64,000 nucleotides of DNA from an uncultured Litoreibacter sp. Lineage in GTDB: Bacteria; Pseudomonadota; Alphaproteobacteria; Rhodobacterales; Rhodobacteraceae. Below the pieces are notes generated by a model. The model saw only the letters and a list, made by a program, of their open reading frames with translations. It was not told where the DNA came from and ran no database searches. The stretch is taken from positions 1 through 64,000 of the forward strand of contig CANMWQ010000007.1 in the NCBI GenBank assembly GCA_947501685.1. The letters run 5' to 3'. The position numbers and the translations under genes were made by a program. Shown piece by piece: positions 56,152-64,000 of this stretch. Every line of letters begins with the position of its first letter. The first letter of the stretch is position 1.

Positions 56152-56394
56152 TCAGGATTTCCCCTTGTTTGCGTCTTTCTCTGGGGCAGATCGCCCCGCT
56201 TGTCGTTTCACCCTTTGCAGGGCGGCTTCTGTTGCCTTTCGTGATCGCGGTTGCGCAAACACAAAAGCCCGCATCGGGTTACCCTACCTGGGTTCCGAGC
56301 GGTGGAGTTTCAGAGGTTGAGGGCAATAGCCGCCCCGAACTTGACCGTCCAAAATTTGAGTGCAGTTCGGGTGTAATCCGACCTGATTGCGCGC

Positions 56395-56423
56395 TTACTA
56401 GAAGGGATAGGGTAAGGTGTCAA
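56395..56423 (-). promoter_or_regulatory. Candidate promoter of the str operon
   Basis: On the minus strand a consensus TTGACA (56418-56423), a 17-nt spacer and TAGTAA (56395-56400), just beyond the transporter gene's stop and about 240 nt before rpsL. The -35 is perfect, the -10 weak. Confidence 0.5.
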
Positions 56424-56440
56424 CAGCCATAGCCCGCCCG

Positions 56441-57316
56441 CTACTTGGCCTGAGCCACATGGCGCTCCCGCCACAGGGTGAACAGCCCCGTCCCCACCAC
56501 AATCGCAGCACCCAGAAGCGTCAGCGCGTCGGGCCATTCGCCAAACACCGCGAGCCCCAGAACCAGCGCCACCAAAAGCGCCGTGTAGCGAAATTGCGAG
56601 ACCATGCCGATCTCTCCGACGCGCATGGCGGCGACCGAAAAGACGTAGCCGCCCAGCACGAACACCCCCGCGCCAATCAGGTTGCCCCATGCGGCGGGCG
56701 TGAAGGGTTGCCATTCAACCCCCAAGCTGGCCAGCCCGAAGGCCACGCAGATGGTGATGGCCGTCAGCAATGCGACCATCAGCGAGGGGATCTCCGCCGA
56801 CAAGCGCCGCGCGGCCAGATCGCGGATGGTCACGAACGCCACCGCGCCCAGCGCATAAAGCGAGTAGACCGTGAACCCCGCGCCCCCCGGCTGCACGATC
56901 AAGAGCACGCCGACAAAGCCGATGAGAATGGCCCCGATCCGGCGCCAGCCCACGGCCTCCCCCAAAAACACCGCGCCTGCCAGCGTCACGGCCAGCGGCA
57001 AGGCCTGCAATATCGCCGCCGCATTGGCCAGCGGCATGTTGAACAGCGCGGTCATGAAGAGATAAATCGCCACGATCTCAGCGCCCGAGCGCAGCGCGAT
57101 CAGCTTCAGATCCCTGCGCGCCACCCGCAACCGCAACGCACCCTGCGACCAAGCGAGTAGCGCCAGCAGCACGATCACCCCGATGGAGCGCACAAAGATC
57201 GCCTGCACCAGATGCAAATCCCCCGAGAGCGACTTCATGAACGCGTCATTGGTGGTAAACGCCGCCATAGACCCCGCCATAAACAAAGCGCCGCGTATAT
57301 TGGGGGTGAGGGTCAT
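56441..57316 (-). CDS. EamA/DMT-family transporter
   Basis: 291 residues, ten hydrophobic segments in two EamA repeats: N-terminal GALFMAGSMAAFTTNDAFMKSL and FMTALFNMPLANAAAILQALPLAVTLAGAVFLGE, and a second repeat ending SQFRYTALLVALVLGLAVFGEWPDALTLLGAAIVVGTGLF. Probably a metabolite exporter; the substrate is unknown. It lies between rpoC and rpsL, which are often adjacent. Confidence 0.9.
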   Translation of the reverse strand: MTLTPNIRGALFMAGSMAAFTTNDAFMKSLSGDLHLVQAIFVRSIGVIVLLALLAWSQGALRLRVARRDLKLIALRSGAEIVAIYLFMTALFNMPLANAAAILQALPLAVTLAGAVFLGEAVGWRRIGAILIGFVGVLLIVQPGGAGFTVYSLYALGAVAFVTIRDLAARRLSAEIPSLMVALLTAITICVAFGLASLGVEWQPFTPAAWGNLIGAGVFVLGGYVFSVAAMRVGEIGMVSQFRYTALLVALVLGLAVFGEWPDALTLLGAAIVVGTGLFTLWRERHVAQAK

Positions 57317-57498
57317 GGGGTTCGCCTAGCAGGTGCCGATGCCCGCGGCCAGAGGCGTTCCCTTCACTGCTCAATTGAGGCAGCGGAACAGATTTTGTTC
57401 AAACTGCCATAATTTGGTCATGTTTTTTGCCGATTAGGGATGTGTTAACGCCATGATTGCTTACACGGTGGCCAAATTTTACGAGGATATCATCCGTT

Positions 57499-57681
57499 AT
57501 GATGCTTCTTATCGCACTTAATCTGCTCTACATCAGCCAGCTGGTTTACGTCTCGGATCGTTGGATTCACGCGACCAAATCAATGGTTGAGGACAACCAC
57601 GCGACGCGGATGCGCAACGCGATCAACTGGAAGACAGCCCCTGCTGCGCGCAAGCGCAAGAAGACGGGCTTCTGGCGCTAG
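57499..57681 (+). CDS. Small protein with N-terminal membrane helix, unknown
   Basis: 60 residues from ATG 57499 (or 57502): one hydrophobic helix (MLLIALNLLYISQLVYVSDRWIHA) and a basic tail (APAARKRKKTGFWR). An overlapping 22-codon frame (57453-57521, MIAYTVAKFYEDIIRY...) could be a leader for coupled translation. It is plus-strand between divergent and convergent neighbours and ends before a bidirectional terminator. The family is not recognised. Confidence 0.55.
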   Translation: MMLLIALNLLYISQLVYVSDRWIHATKSMVEDNHATRMRNAINWKTAPAARKRKKTGFWR

Positions 57682-57742
57682 GCAACACCAGCGCAGCCGT
57701 TTCTTGACAGGCTCCCGGTGCAGACGAACTTCAATCCCAATT

Positions 57743-57778
57743 AAAAAGGCCCCGCTCAGTCAAGAGCGGGGCCTTTTT
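57743..57778. terminator. Bidirectional terminator after rpoC
   Basis: AAAAAGGCCCCGCTC and GAGCGGGGCCTTTTT form a perfect 15-bp stem with a 6-nt loop and T5 on either strand. It serves rpoBC (minus) and the small plus-strand gene. Confidence 0.9.
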
Positions 57779-57798
57779 CAATTCTTATGCCGTAAAGC

Positions 57799-60700
57799 CT
57801 ACTCGTCGCGGCTTTCCTCTGGGGTGTCCACGATCAGGTCGTCGGAGACGTCGCCCAAGGGCTCCTCAGGAGCCGCCAGTGCCAGCGCCGCCTCAGCCTC
57901 AGCCTTGCGCGCGTCGATGACCACGTTGTCGCGGTCCACGGCGATCTTGCGCATCTGCTGGGTCGCCCCACCAGTGCCCGCCGGGATCAGACGGCCCACG
58001 ATGACGTTCTCTTTCAGGCCGATCAGCTTGTCACGCTTGCCTTGTGTCGAGGCCTCCGTGAGCACGCGGGTCGTTTCTTGGAACGACGCAGCCGAGATGA
58101 ACGAGCGAGTCTGCAAGGACGCTTTGGTGATGCCCAGCAGGATCGGCTCACCTTCCGCAGGCGCATGCCCACGTGCGATGGCCTTCTCGTTGGCGGCGTC
58201 AAACTCGGCCTTATCAACATGCTCGCCTTTGAGCAGAGTGGTCTGACCAGATGCGCTGATCTCCCATTTCTGCAGCATCTGGCGGACGATCACCTCGATA
58301 TGCTTGTCGTTGATCTTCACACCTTGCAGGCGGTAGACGTCCTGAACCTCGTCGATCATGTAGTCGGCTAGGGCCTCCACACCCATGATGGACAGGATGT
58401 CATGCGGCGCAGGGTTGCCGTCCATGATGTAGTCACCCTTTTGGACGAAGTCGCCTTCGGCCACGGGGATGTGTTTCCCCTTGGGCACCATGTACTCGAC
58501 CTTGTGATCCGGATCCTCGGAGCTTTCAATCGCGATGCGGCGCTTGTTTTTGTAGTCCTTGCCGAAGCGCACATAGCCATCAATCTCGGCGATGATCGCG
58601 TGGTCTTTCGGACGACGGGCTTCAAAAAGCTCGGCCACACGCGGCAGACCACCGGTGATGTCCTTGGTCTTGGCCCCCTCACGCGGGATACGCGCAACCA
58701 CGTCACCGGCCTTGATGTCCTGCCCGTCTTCGATGGACAGGACGGCGTCGACAGACATCGGGTATTTCGCCGGGTTGTCATTGTCGAGACGTACAGGCTC
58801 GCCATTGGCATCCTCCAGAATAACCTCAGGCTTGAGGTCATTGCCTTTGGGTGCCGCACGCCAGTCAACCACAATCTTCTGGGTCATGCCGGTCGCGTCA
58901 TCGGTCTCGTCTTTGACAGCAATGCCGGAGATCAGGTCCACGAAACGGGCCTTACCGTCCTTCTCTGCAATGATTGGCAGCGTGTAGGGGTCCCATTCAA
59001 ACAGCTTGTCGCCGCGGGCCACTTTGGCCTTGTCCTTGATGTGCAGTTTGGAGCCGTAGCTGATCTTGTGACGCGCACGCTCGGTGCCGTTGGCATCCGT
59101 GATGGTGAGCTGCATGTTGCGGCCCATGACCACCTTTTCGCCAGCCGCATTCTCGAGGATGGAGGCGTTTTCAAACGCGACCTTACCCTCTTGGCTGGCT
59201 TCCAGGAAGGACTGCTGGCCACCTTGGGCAACACCGCCGATGTGGAAGGTCCGCATCGTCAGCTGCGTGCCCGGCTCCCCGATGGACTGCGCGGCGATGA
59301 TGCCGACAGCTTCACCGGTATTGACCAGCGTACCACGGGCAAGGTCACGACCGTAGCACATGGCGCAGACGCCCTCTTCGGCCTCACAGGTCAGCGGCGA
59401 GCGCATCTTGGCGTTCGGAATATCAGCCGCGTCAATCGCATCCGCTTTCCGCTCGTCAATCAGCTCGTCACGCGCCACCAGAACCTCGTCACTGCCGGGA
59501 ACAAGAATGTCCTCCGCCGCCGTGCGGCCCAGCAGGCGCTCACCGATGGAGGAGACAACCTCCCCATCATTGATGGCCGACGAGGCGTTGATGAAGTTCT
59601 CGGTCCCGCAATCATGCATGCGCACGATGCAGTCCTGCGCCACGTCTACCAGACGCCGCGTCAGATACCCGGAGTTCGCCGTTTTCAACGCCGTGTCCGA
59701 CAGACCCTTCCGGGCCCCGTGGGTGGAGTTGAAGTATTCAAGAACGGTCAGACCTTCCTTAAAGTTCGAGATGATCGGCGTCTCGATGATCTCGCCATTT
59801 GGCTTGGCCATCAGGCCGCGCATCCCGCCCAGCTGCTTCATCTGGGTGACCGAGCCACGCGCACCGGAATGCGCCATCATGTAGACCGAGTTCGGCTCGT
59901 TCTCGGAGCCGTCTTCCGCCCGACCCGAATCCGAGATCCGCGACATCATGGCATCGGTGACTTGGTCATTACATTTCGACCAGGCATCAATCACCTTGTT
60001 GTACTTCTCACCTTGGGTGATCAGGCCGTCCATATATTGCTGTTCGAACTCTTTCACCTGATCGCGGGTGCCATCGACGATGGGCCATTTGGTGTCCGGG
60101 ATGATCATGTCATCCTTGCCGAACGAGATGCCGGCCTTGAACGCCTCACGGAAGCCCATCGTCATGATCTGGTCGCAGAAGATGACGGACTCTTTCTGAC
60201 CGCAATAGCGGTAGACGGTGTCGATGACCTGCTGCACTTCCTTCTTGCGCAAAAGGCGGTTCACCAGCTCGAACGGCGCTTTCGCATTCAACGGCAAGAG
60301 CGCGCCAAGACGCAGACGGCCCGGCGTGGTCTCGAAGCGGGTCATCACCTCGTTGCCCTCGTCGTCAATCTGCGGCAGGCGGGCCTGGATTTTGGCGTGC
60401 AGATGCACGGTGCCAGCGTCCAGCGCGTGCTGCACTTCATCCACATTGGAGAAGACCATGCCTTCGCCAACCATGCCCTCACGCTCCATCGAGATGTAAT
60501 AGAGGCCAAGGATCATATCCTGCGACGGCACGATGATCGGCGCACCGTTGGCGGGCGACAGAACGTTATTCGTGGACATCATCAGAACGCGGGCTTCAAG
60601 CTGCGCTTCCAAGCTCAGCGGCACGTGGACCGCCATTTGGTCGCCGTCAAAGTCAGCGTTAAAGGCCGAACAGACCAGCGGGTGCAGCTGGATGGCTTTC

Positions 60701-62040
60701 CCCTCAATCAGCACCGGCTCGAACGCCTGAATGCCAAGACGGTGCAGCGTGGGCGCACGGTTCAGCATGACAGGGTGTTCGCGGATCACCTCATCGAGGA
60801 TATCCCACACTTCGGGACGCTCTTTTTCGACCAGCTTTTTCGCCTGTTTCACAGTAGAGGACAGACCTTTGGCCTCAAGCCGCGAGTAGATGAACGGCTT
60901 GAACAGCTCCAGCGCCATCTTCTTGGGCAGACCACATTGATGCAGCTTCAGCTCCGGCCCCGTCACGATGACGGACCGGCCCGAGAAGTCGACGCGTTTG
61001 CCCAAAAGGTTCTGACGGAAGCGGCCTTGCTTACCCTTCAGCATGTCGGACAGCGACTTCAGCGGGCGCTTATTGGCCCCCGTGATGGTCCGGCCACGAC
61101 GGCCATTGTCGAACAGAGCGTCAACGGATTCCTGCAACATCCGCTTCTCGTTGCGCACAATTATATCCGGTGCACGCAGCTCGATCAGGCGCTTGAGACG
61201 GTTGTTCCGGTTGATCACACGGCGGTAGAGATCGTTCAGGTCGGACGTCGCGAAACGACCGCCATCCAGAGGCACCAGCGGGCGCAGTTCTGGCGGGATC
61301 ACAGGTACGACGGTTAGGACCATCCATTCCGGACGGTTGCCGGACTCAAGGAAGTTCTCGACCAGTTTCAGACGCTTGATGATCTTCTTGGGCTTCAGCT
61401 CGCCAGTGGCTTCCGCGAGGTCTTCGCGCAGCTGCTCGGCTTCGGCTTCCAGATCAATCGCGGCCAGCATTTCGCGGATCGCCTCAGCACCGATATTGGC
61501 GGTGAAGGCGTCCATGCCGTAAGCGTCTTGCGCGTCGAGGAATTCTTCCTCGTTCATCAATTGGCCGTAAGTCAGGTCAGTCAGACCCGGCTCGATCACA
61601 ACGTAATTCTCGAAATAGAGAATGCGTTCCAGATCGCGCAGCGTCATGTCCAGCATCAGGCCGATGCGGGATGGAAGCGACTTGAGGAACCAGATGTGAG
61701 CCACTGGGGCCGCCAATTCGATATGGCCCATACGCTCACGACGGACCTTTTGCAGCGTGACTTCCACACCGCATTTCTCGCAGACAACGCCGCGATATTT
61801 CATGCGCTTATATTTGCCGCAGAGGCATTCGTAATCCTTGATCGGGCCAAAGATACGCGCGCAGAACAGACCGTCGCGCTCAGGCTTGAACGTCCGGTAG
61901 TTGATGGTTTCCGGCTTCTTGATCTCGCCGTAGGACCACGAGAGGATCCGCTCCGGGGAGGCCAAGGAGACTTTGATTTCGTCAAAGGTCTTTGGCGGGG
62001 TTACCGGGTTAAACGGGTTGGTTGTCAGTTCCTGGTTCAT
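57799..62040 (-). CDS. rpoC: RNA polymerase beta' subunit
   Basis: 1413 residues. The N-terminal zinc ribbon [20 protein letters not shown], catalytic [13 protein letters not shown] (three Mg-binding Asp), bridge-helix/trigger-loop region [19 protein letters not shown] and the second zinc site [19 protein letters not shown] are all present. It forms the active centre with RpoB. It follows rpoB by 55 bp. Confidence 0.98.
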   Translation of the reverse strand: MNQELTTNPFNPVTPPKTFDEIKVSLASPERILSWSYGEIKKPETINYRTFKPERDGLFCARIFGPIKDYECLCGKYKRMKYRGVVCEKCGVEVTLQKVRRERMGHIELAAPVAHIWFLKSLPSRIGLMLDMTLRDLERILYFENYVVIEPGLTDLTYGQLMNEEEFLDAQDAYGMDAFTANIGAEAIREMLAAIDLEAEAEQLREDLAEATGELKPKKIIKRLKLVENFLESGNRPEWMVLTVVPVIPPELRPLVPLDGGRFATSDLNDLYRRVINRNNRLKRLIELRAPDIIVRNEKRMLQESVDALFDNGRRGRTITGANKRPLKSLSDMLKGKQGRFRQNLLGKRVDFSGRSVIVTGPELKLHQCGLPKKMALELFKPFIYSRLEAKGLSSTVKQAKKLVEKERPEVWDILDEVIREHPVMLNRAPTLHRLGIQAFEPVLIEGKAIQLHPLVCSAFNADFDGDQMAVHVPLSLEAQLEARVLMMSTNNVLSPANGAPIIVPSQDMILGLYYISMEREGMVGEGMVFSNVDEVQHALDAGTVHLHAKIQARLPQIDDEGNEVMTRFETTPGRLRLGALLPLNAKAPFELVNRLLRKKEVQQVIDTVYRYCGQKESVIFCDQIMTMGFREAFKAGISFGKDDMIIPDTKWPIVDGTRDQVKEFEQQYMDGLITQGEKYNKVIDAWSKCNDQVTDAMMSRISDSGRAEDGSENEPNSVYMMAHSGARGSVTQMKQLGGMRGLMAKPNGEIIETPIISNFKEGLTVLEYFNSTHGARKGLSDTALKTANSGYLTRRLVDVAQDCIVRMHDCGTENFINASSAINDGEVVSSIGERLLGRTAAEDILVPGSDEVLVARDELIDERKADAIDAADIPNAKMRSPLTCEAEEGVCAMCYGRDLARGTLVNTGEAVGIIAAQSIGEPGTQLTMRTFHIGGVAQGGQQSFLEASQEGKVAFENASILENAAGEKVVMGRNMQLTITDANGTERARHKISYGSKLHIKDKAKVARGDKLFEWDPYTLPIIAEKDGKARFVDLISGIAVKDETDDATGMTQKIVVDWRAAPKGNDLKPEVILEDANGEPVRLDNDNPAKYPMSVDAVLSIEDGQDIKAGDVVARIPREGAKTKDITGGLPRVAELFEARRPKDHAIIAEIDGYVRFGKDYKNKRRIAIESSEDPDHKVEYMVPKGKHIPVAEGDFVQKGDYIMDGNPAPHDILSIMGVEALADYMIDEVQDVYRLQGVKINDKHIEVIVRQMLQKWEISASGQTTLLKGEHVDKAEFDAANEKAIARGHAPAEGEPILLGITKASLQTRSFISAASFQETTRVLTEASTQGKRDKLIGLKENVIVGRLIPAGTGGATQQMRKIAVDRDNVVIDARKAEAEAALALAAPEEPLGDVSDDLIVDTPEESRDE

Positions 62041-62095
62041 ATTTTTACCTATCGGTTATGTGCAGAAGGAAGGGTGGGAAGAGAGGCTGACGCCC

Positions 62096-64000
62096 CTATT
62101 CCTCATCCTCCGCATCCAGGAGTTCCATGTTGAGGCCGAGGCCGCGGACTTCTTTCACAAGCACGTTGAACGATTCCGGGATACCGGCCTCGAAATTGTC
62201 CTCGCCTTTGACGATCGACTCGTAGACTTTCGTCCGACCCGCAACATCGTCTGACTTCACAGTCAGCATCTCTTGCAAGGTGTAAGCCGCGCCGTAGGCC
62301 TCCAGTGCCCAAACCTCCATCTCCCCGAAACGCTGGCCGCCGAACTGGGCTTTACCGCCCAGAGGTTGCTGCGTGACAAGGCTGTAAGGCCCGGTGGAGC
62401 GTGCGTGGATTTTGTCGTCCACAAGGTGGTGCAGTTTCAGCAGATACTTCACGCCGACCGTGACAGGACGCGCAAACTGCTCCCCCGTGCGACCGTCATA
62501 GAGCACCGACTGACCCGACGTGTCGAACCCGGCTTTGGTCAAAGCCTCGTTCACATCGCTTTCCTTCGCACCGTCAAAGACCGGCGTCGCAATCGGCACG
62601 CCCTTGCGGACGGCTTCAGCGCTTTCGATCATGTCGACGTCGATCATGTTGCCGAAGGCCTCGTTGAAGGTCTCGTCGCCATAAGCGTGCTGCAACGCGT
62701 CACGAACGGGCTGGCTGTCGCCGGTGCGTTTGAAATCATCAAGCGCGTCGTCGATCTTCAGACCCAGACCACGTGCGGCCCAACCCATATGGGTTTCAAG
62801 GATTTGCCCGACATTCATACGCGACGGCACGCCCAGCGGGTTCAGACAGAAATCGACCGGAGTACCATCCTCAAGGAACGGCATGTCCTCCATCGGCACA
62901 ACTTTGGAGATCACCCCTTTGTTGCCGTGACGGCCGGCCATTTTGTCACCCGGTTGCAGCTTGCGCTTCACAGCCACGAAGACCTTGACCATTTTCATCA
63001 CGCCCGGTGGCAGGTCGTCGCCGCGGCGGACTTTCTCGACCTTGTCCTCGAAACGGGCTTCCAGAGCACGCTTTTGCGCCTCGTACTGGCTGTTGAGAGC
63101 CTCGACCGCTGCGGCCTCGGTTTCCTCGGCCAGTGCCAGCTGCCACCATTGACCGCGCGACAGCATTTCCAGCATTTCAGGCGTGATTTCCGAGTTCGGC
63201 TTGACGCCTTTCGGACCTTTCACGGCCTTCTTGCCAAGAATCATGCCTTGCAGACGCGCGTAGATGTTGCGGTCCAGAATGCCCATTTCGTCGTCACGGT
63301 CACGCGCCAGACGCTCGACCTCTTCACGCTCGATTTGCACGGTCCGCTCGTCTTTTTCAACGCCGTGGCGGTTGAAGACGCGCACTTCCACGACAGTCCC
63401 GAAGTCACCCGGCTTCACGCGCAAAGACGTATCCCGCACGTCGGAGGCCTTCTCACCAAAGATGGCGCGTAGAAGCTTTTCTTCCGGCGTCATCGGGCTT
63501 TCGCCCTTAGGTGTGATCTTGCCGACCAGAATGTCGCCCGGCTCCACATCCGCGCCGATATAGACGATGCCCGCCTCGTCGAGGTTGCGCAAAGCTTCTT
63601 CACCGACATTGGGGATGTCACGCGTGATTTCCTCTGGCCCAAGCTTGGTGTCACGGGCGGCGACCTCGAATTCCTCGATATGGATCGAGGTAAACACGTC
63701 GTCACGCGCGATGCGCTCGGAGATCAGGATGGAGTCCTCATAGTTGTAGCCGTTCCAAGGCATAAACGCGACGAGCACGTTTTTCCCAAGCGCCAGCTCA
63801 CCCATATCGGTGGATGGACCATCGGCAATCACCTCGCCTTTGGACACAACGCCACCCACTTTGACCAACGGACGCTGGTTGATGCAGGTGTTTTGGTTCG
63901 ACCGCTGGAACTTGCGCAGGGAATAGATATCCACGCCCGGATCGCCGGGTTCCAGATCATCCGTCACCCGCACAACGATACGCTGCGCATCGACCTGGTC
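62096..64000 (-). CDS. rpoB: RNA polymerase beta subunit (C-terminal part; cut by window edge)
   Basis: About 634 residues are visible, the frame being open to the window end. Conserved segments are [62 protein letters not shown] and the C-terminal [38 protein letters not shown]. The rifampicin-resistance region lies beyond the window. Co-transcribed with rpoC. Confidence 0.98.
   Translation of the reverse strand, partial: DQVDAQRIVVRVTDDLEPGDPGVDIYSLRKFQRSNQNTCINQRPLVKVGGVVSKGEVIADGPSTDMGELALGKNVLVAFMPWNGYNYEDSILISERIARDDVFTSIHIEEFEVAARDTKLGPEEITRDIPNVGEEALRNLDEAGIVYIGADVEPGDILVGKITPKGESPMTPEEKLLRAIFGEKASDVRDTSLRVKPGDFGTVVEVRVFNRHGVEKDERTVQIEREEVERLARDRDDEMGILDRNIYARLQGMILGKKAVKGPKGVKPNSEITPEMLEMLSRGQWWQLALAEETEAAAVEALNSQYEAQKRALEARFEDKVEKVRRGDDLPPGVMKMVKVFVAVKRKLQPGDKMAGRHGNKGVISKVVPMEDMPFLEDGTPVDFCLNPLGVPSRMNVGQILETHMGWAARGLGLKIDDALDDFKRTGDSQPVRDALQHAYGDETFNEAFGNMIDVDMIESAEAVRKGVPIATPVFDGAKESDVNEALTKAGFDTSGQSVLYDGRTGEQFARPVTVGVKYLLKLHHLVDDKIHARSTGPYSLVTQQPLGGKAQFGGQRFGEMEVWALEAYGAAYTLQEMLTVKSDDVAGRTKVYESIVKGEDNFEAGIPESFNVLVKEVRGLGLNMELLDAEDEE

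Noticed and set aside
58402-61317. 971-codon plus-strand open frame
   Set aside because: It lies wholly antisense to rpoC and reads as the low-stop mirror frame of a GC-rich gene. It has no ribosome site or recognisable domain.

Overview
The window is chromosomal DNA from a marine-type alphaproteobacterium of the Rhodobacterales (Roseobacter group). The assignment rests on gene order (rpmH-rnpA-yidD-ttcA-yidC-MOSC-engB-argB, crcB-rluC-like-HAD-ATP12, and an aapJQMP amino-acid transporter), on ribosomal protein sequences, and on dispersed GTAGGGTGGGCAA-type palindromes that I associate with this group. Genus cannot be told from the sequence.

Layout. (1) 1-1876: end of an integrative element with an IS3-type transposase tail, a winged-helix replication-type protein and a tyrosine integrase whose gene abuts the 3' end of tRNA-Arg(ACG). 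(2) 2016-5609, minus: operon of a TVP38-type membrane protein, a MerA/Lpd-like flavoprotein and an orphan sensor kinase. (3) 5917-16313, mostly plus: rpmH, rnpA, yidD, ttcA, a GGDEF-like/EAL protein, yidC, a MOSC protein, engB, an SDR (minus), argB, a fatty acid hydroxylase, an Fe-S protein and a SixA-like phosphatase whose start appears to be CTG. (4) 16429-20927, minus: aapJ-Q-M-P. (5) 21168-26753, minus: ATP12, HAD phosphatase, RluA-type synthase, crcB, rarA, DegP-like protease. (6) 26891-64000, minus: alpha, spc, S10 and str clusters followed by rpoC and rpoB, in the standard alphaproteobacterial order.

The most striking feature is that this normally continuous ribosomal cluster is interrupted. 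Three insertions carry plus-strand (head-on) genes: rplO/rpmD (253-aa membrane protein), rpmC/rplP (about 5.6 kb with a duplicated oxygenase, a broken flavin-binding-type gene, an acyltransferase, a lysozyme-like protein and unknowns), and rplB/rplW (361-aa unknown plus a Doc-type toxin-antitoxin pair). Smaller interruptions lie between rpsJ and tuf, between tuf and fusA, and between rpsL and rpoC. Intrinsic terminators lie at the downstream ends of the truncated segments (after rpmD, rplP and rplW), and another hairpin lies just upstream of rplB. Each segment therefore probably needs its own promoter.

The gaps also carry repeats. A roughly 53-bp element ending in TTTTGTACAAAA occurs at two of the three breakpoints. 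A roughly 165-bp inverted-repeat element occurs beside the toxin-antitoxin pair and upstream of rpsJ, with a possible remnant in the third insertion. Short GGTGGG palindromes occur at several junctions. All coordinates and motif calls come from reading the sequence by eye. No database search was run.
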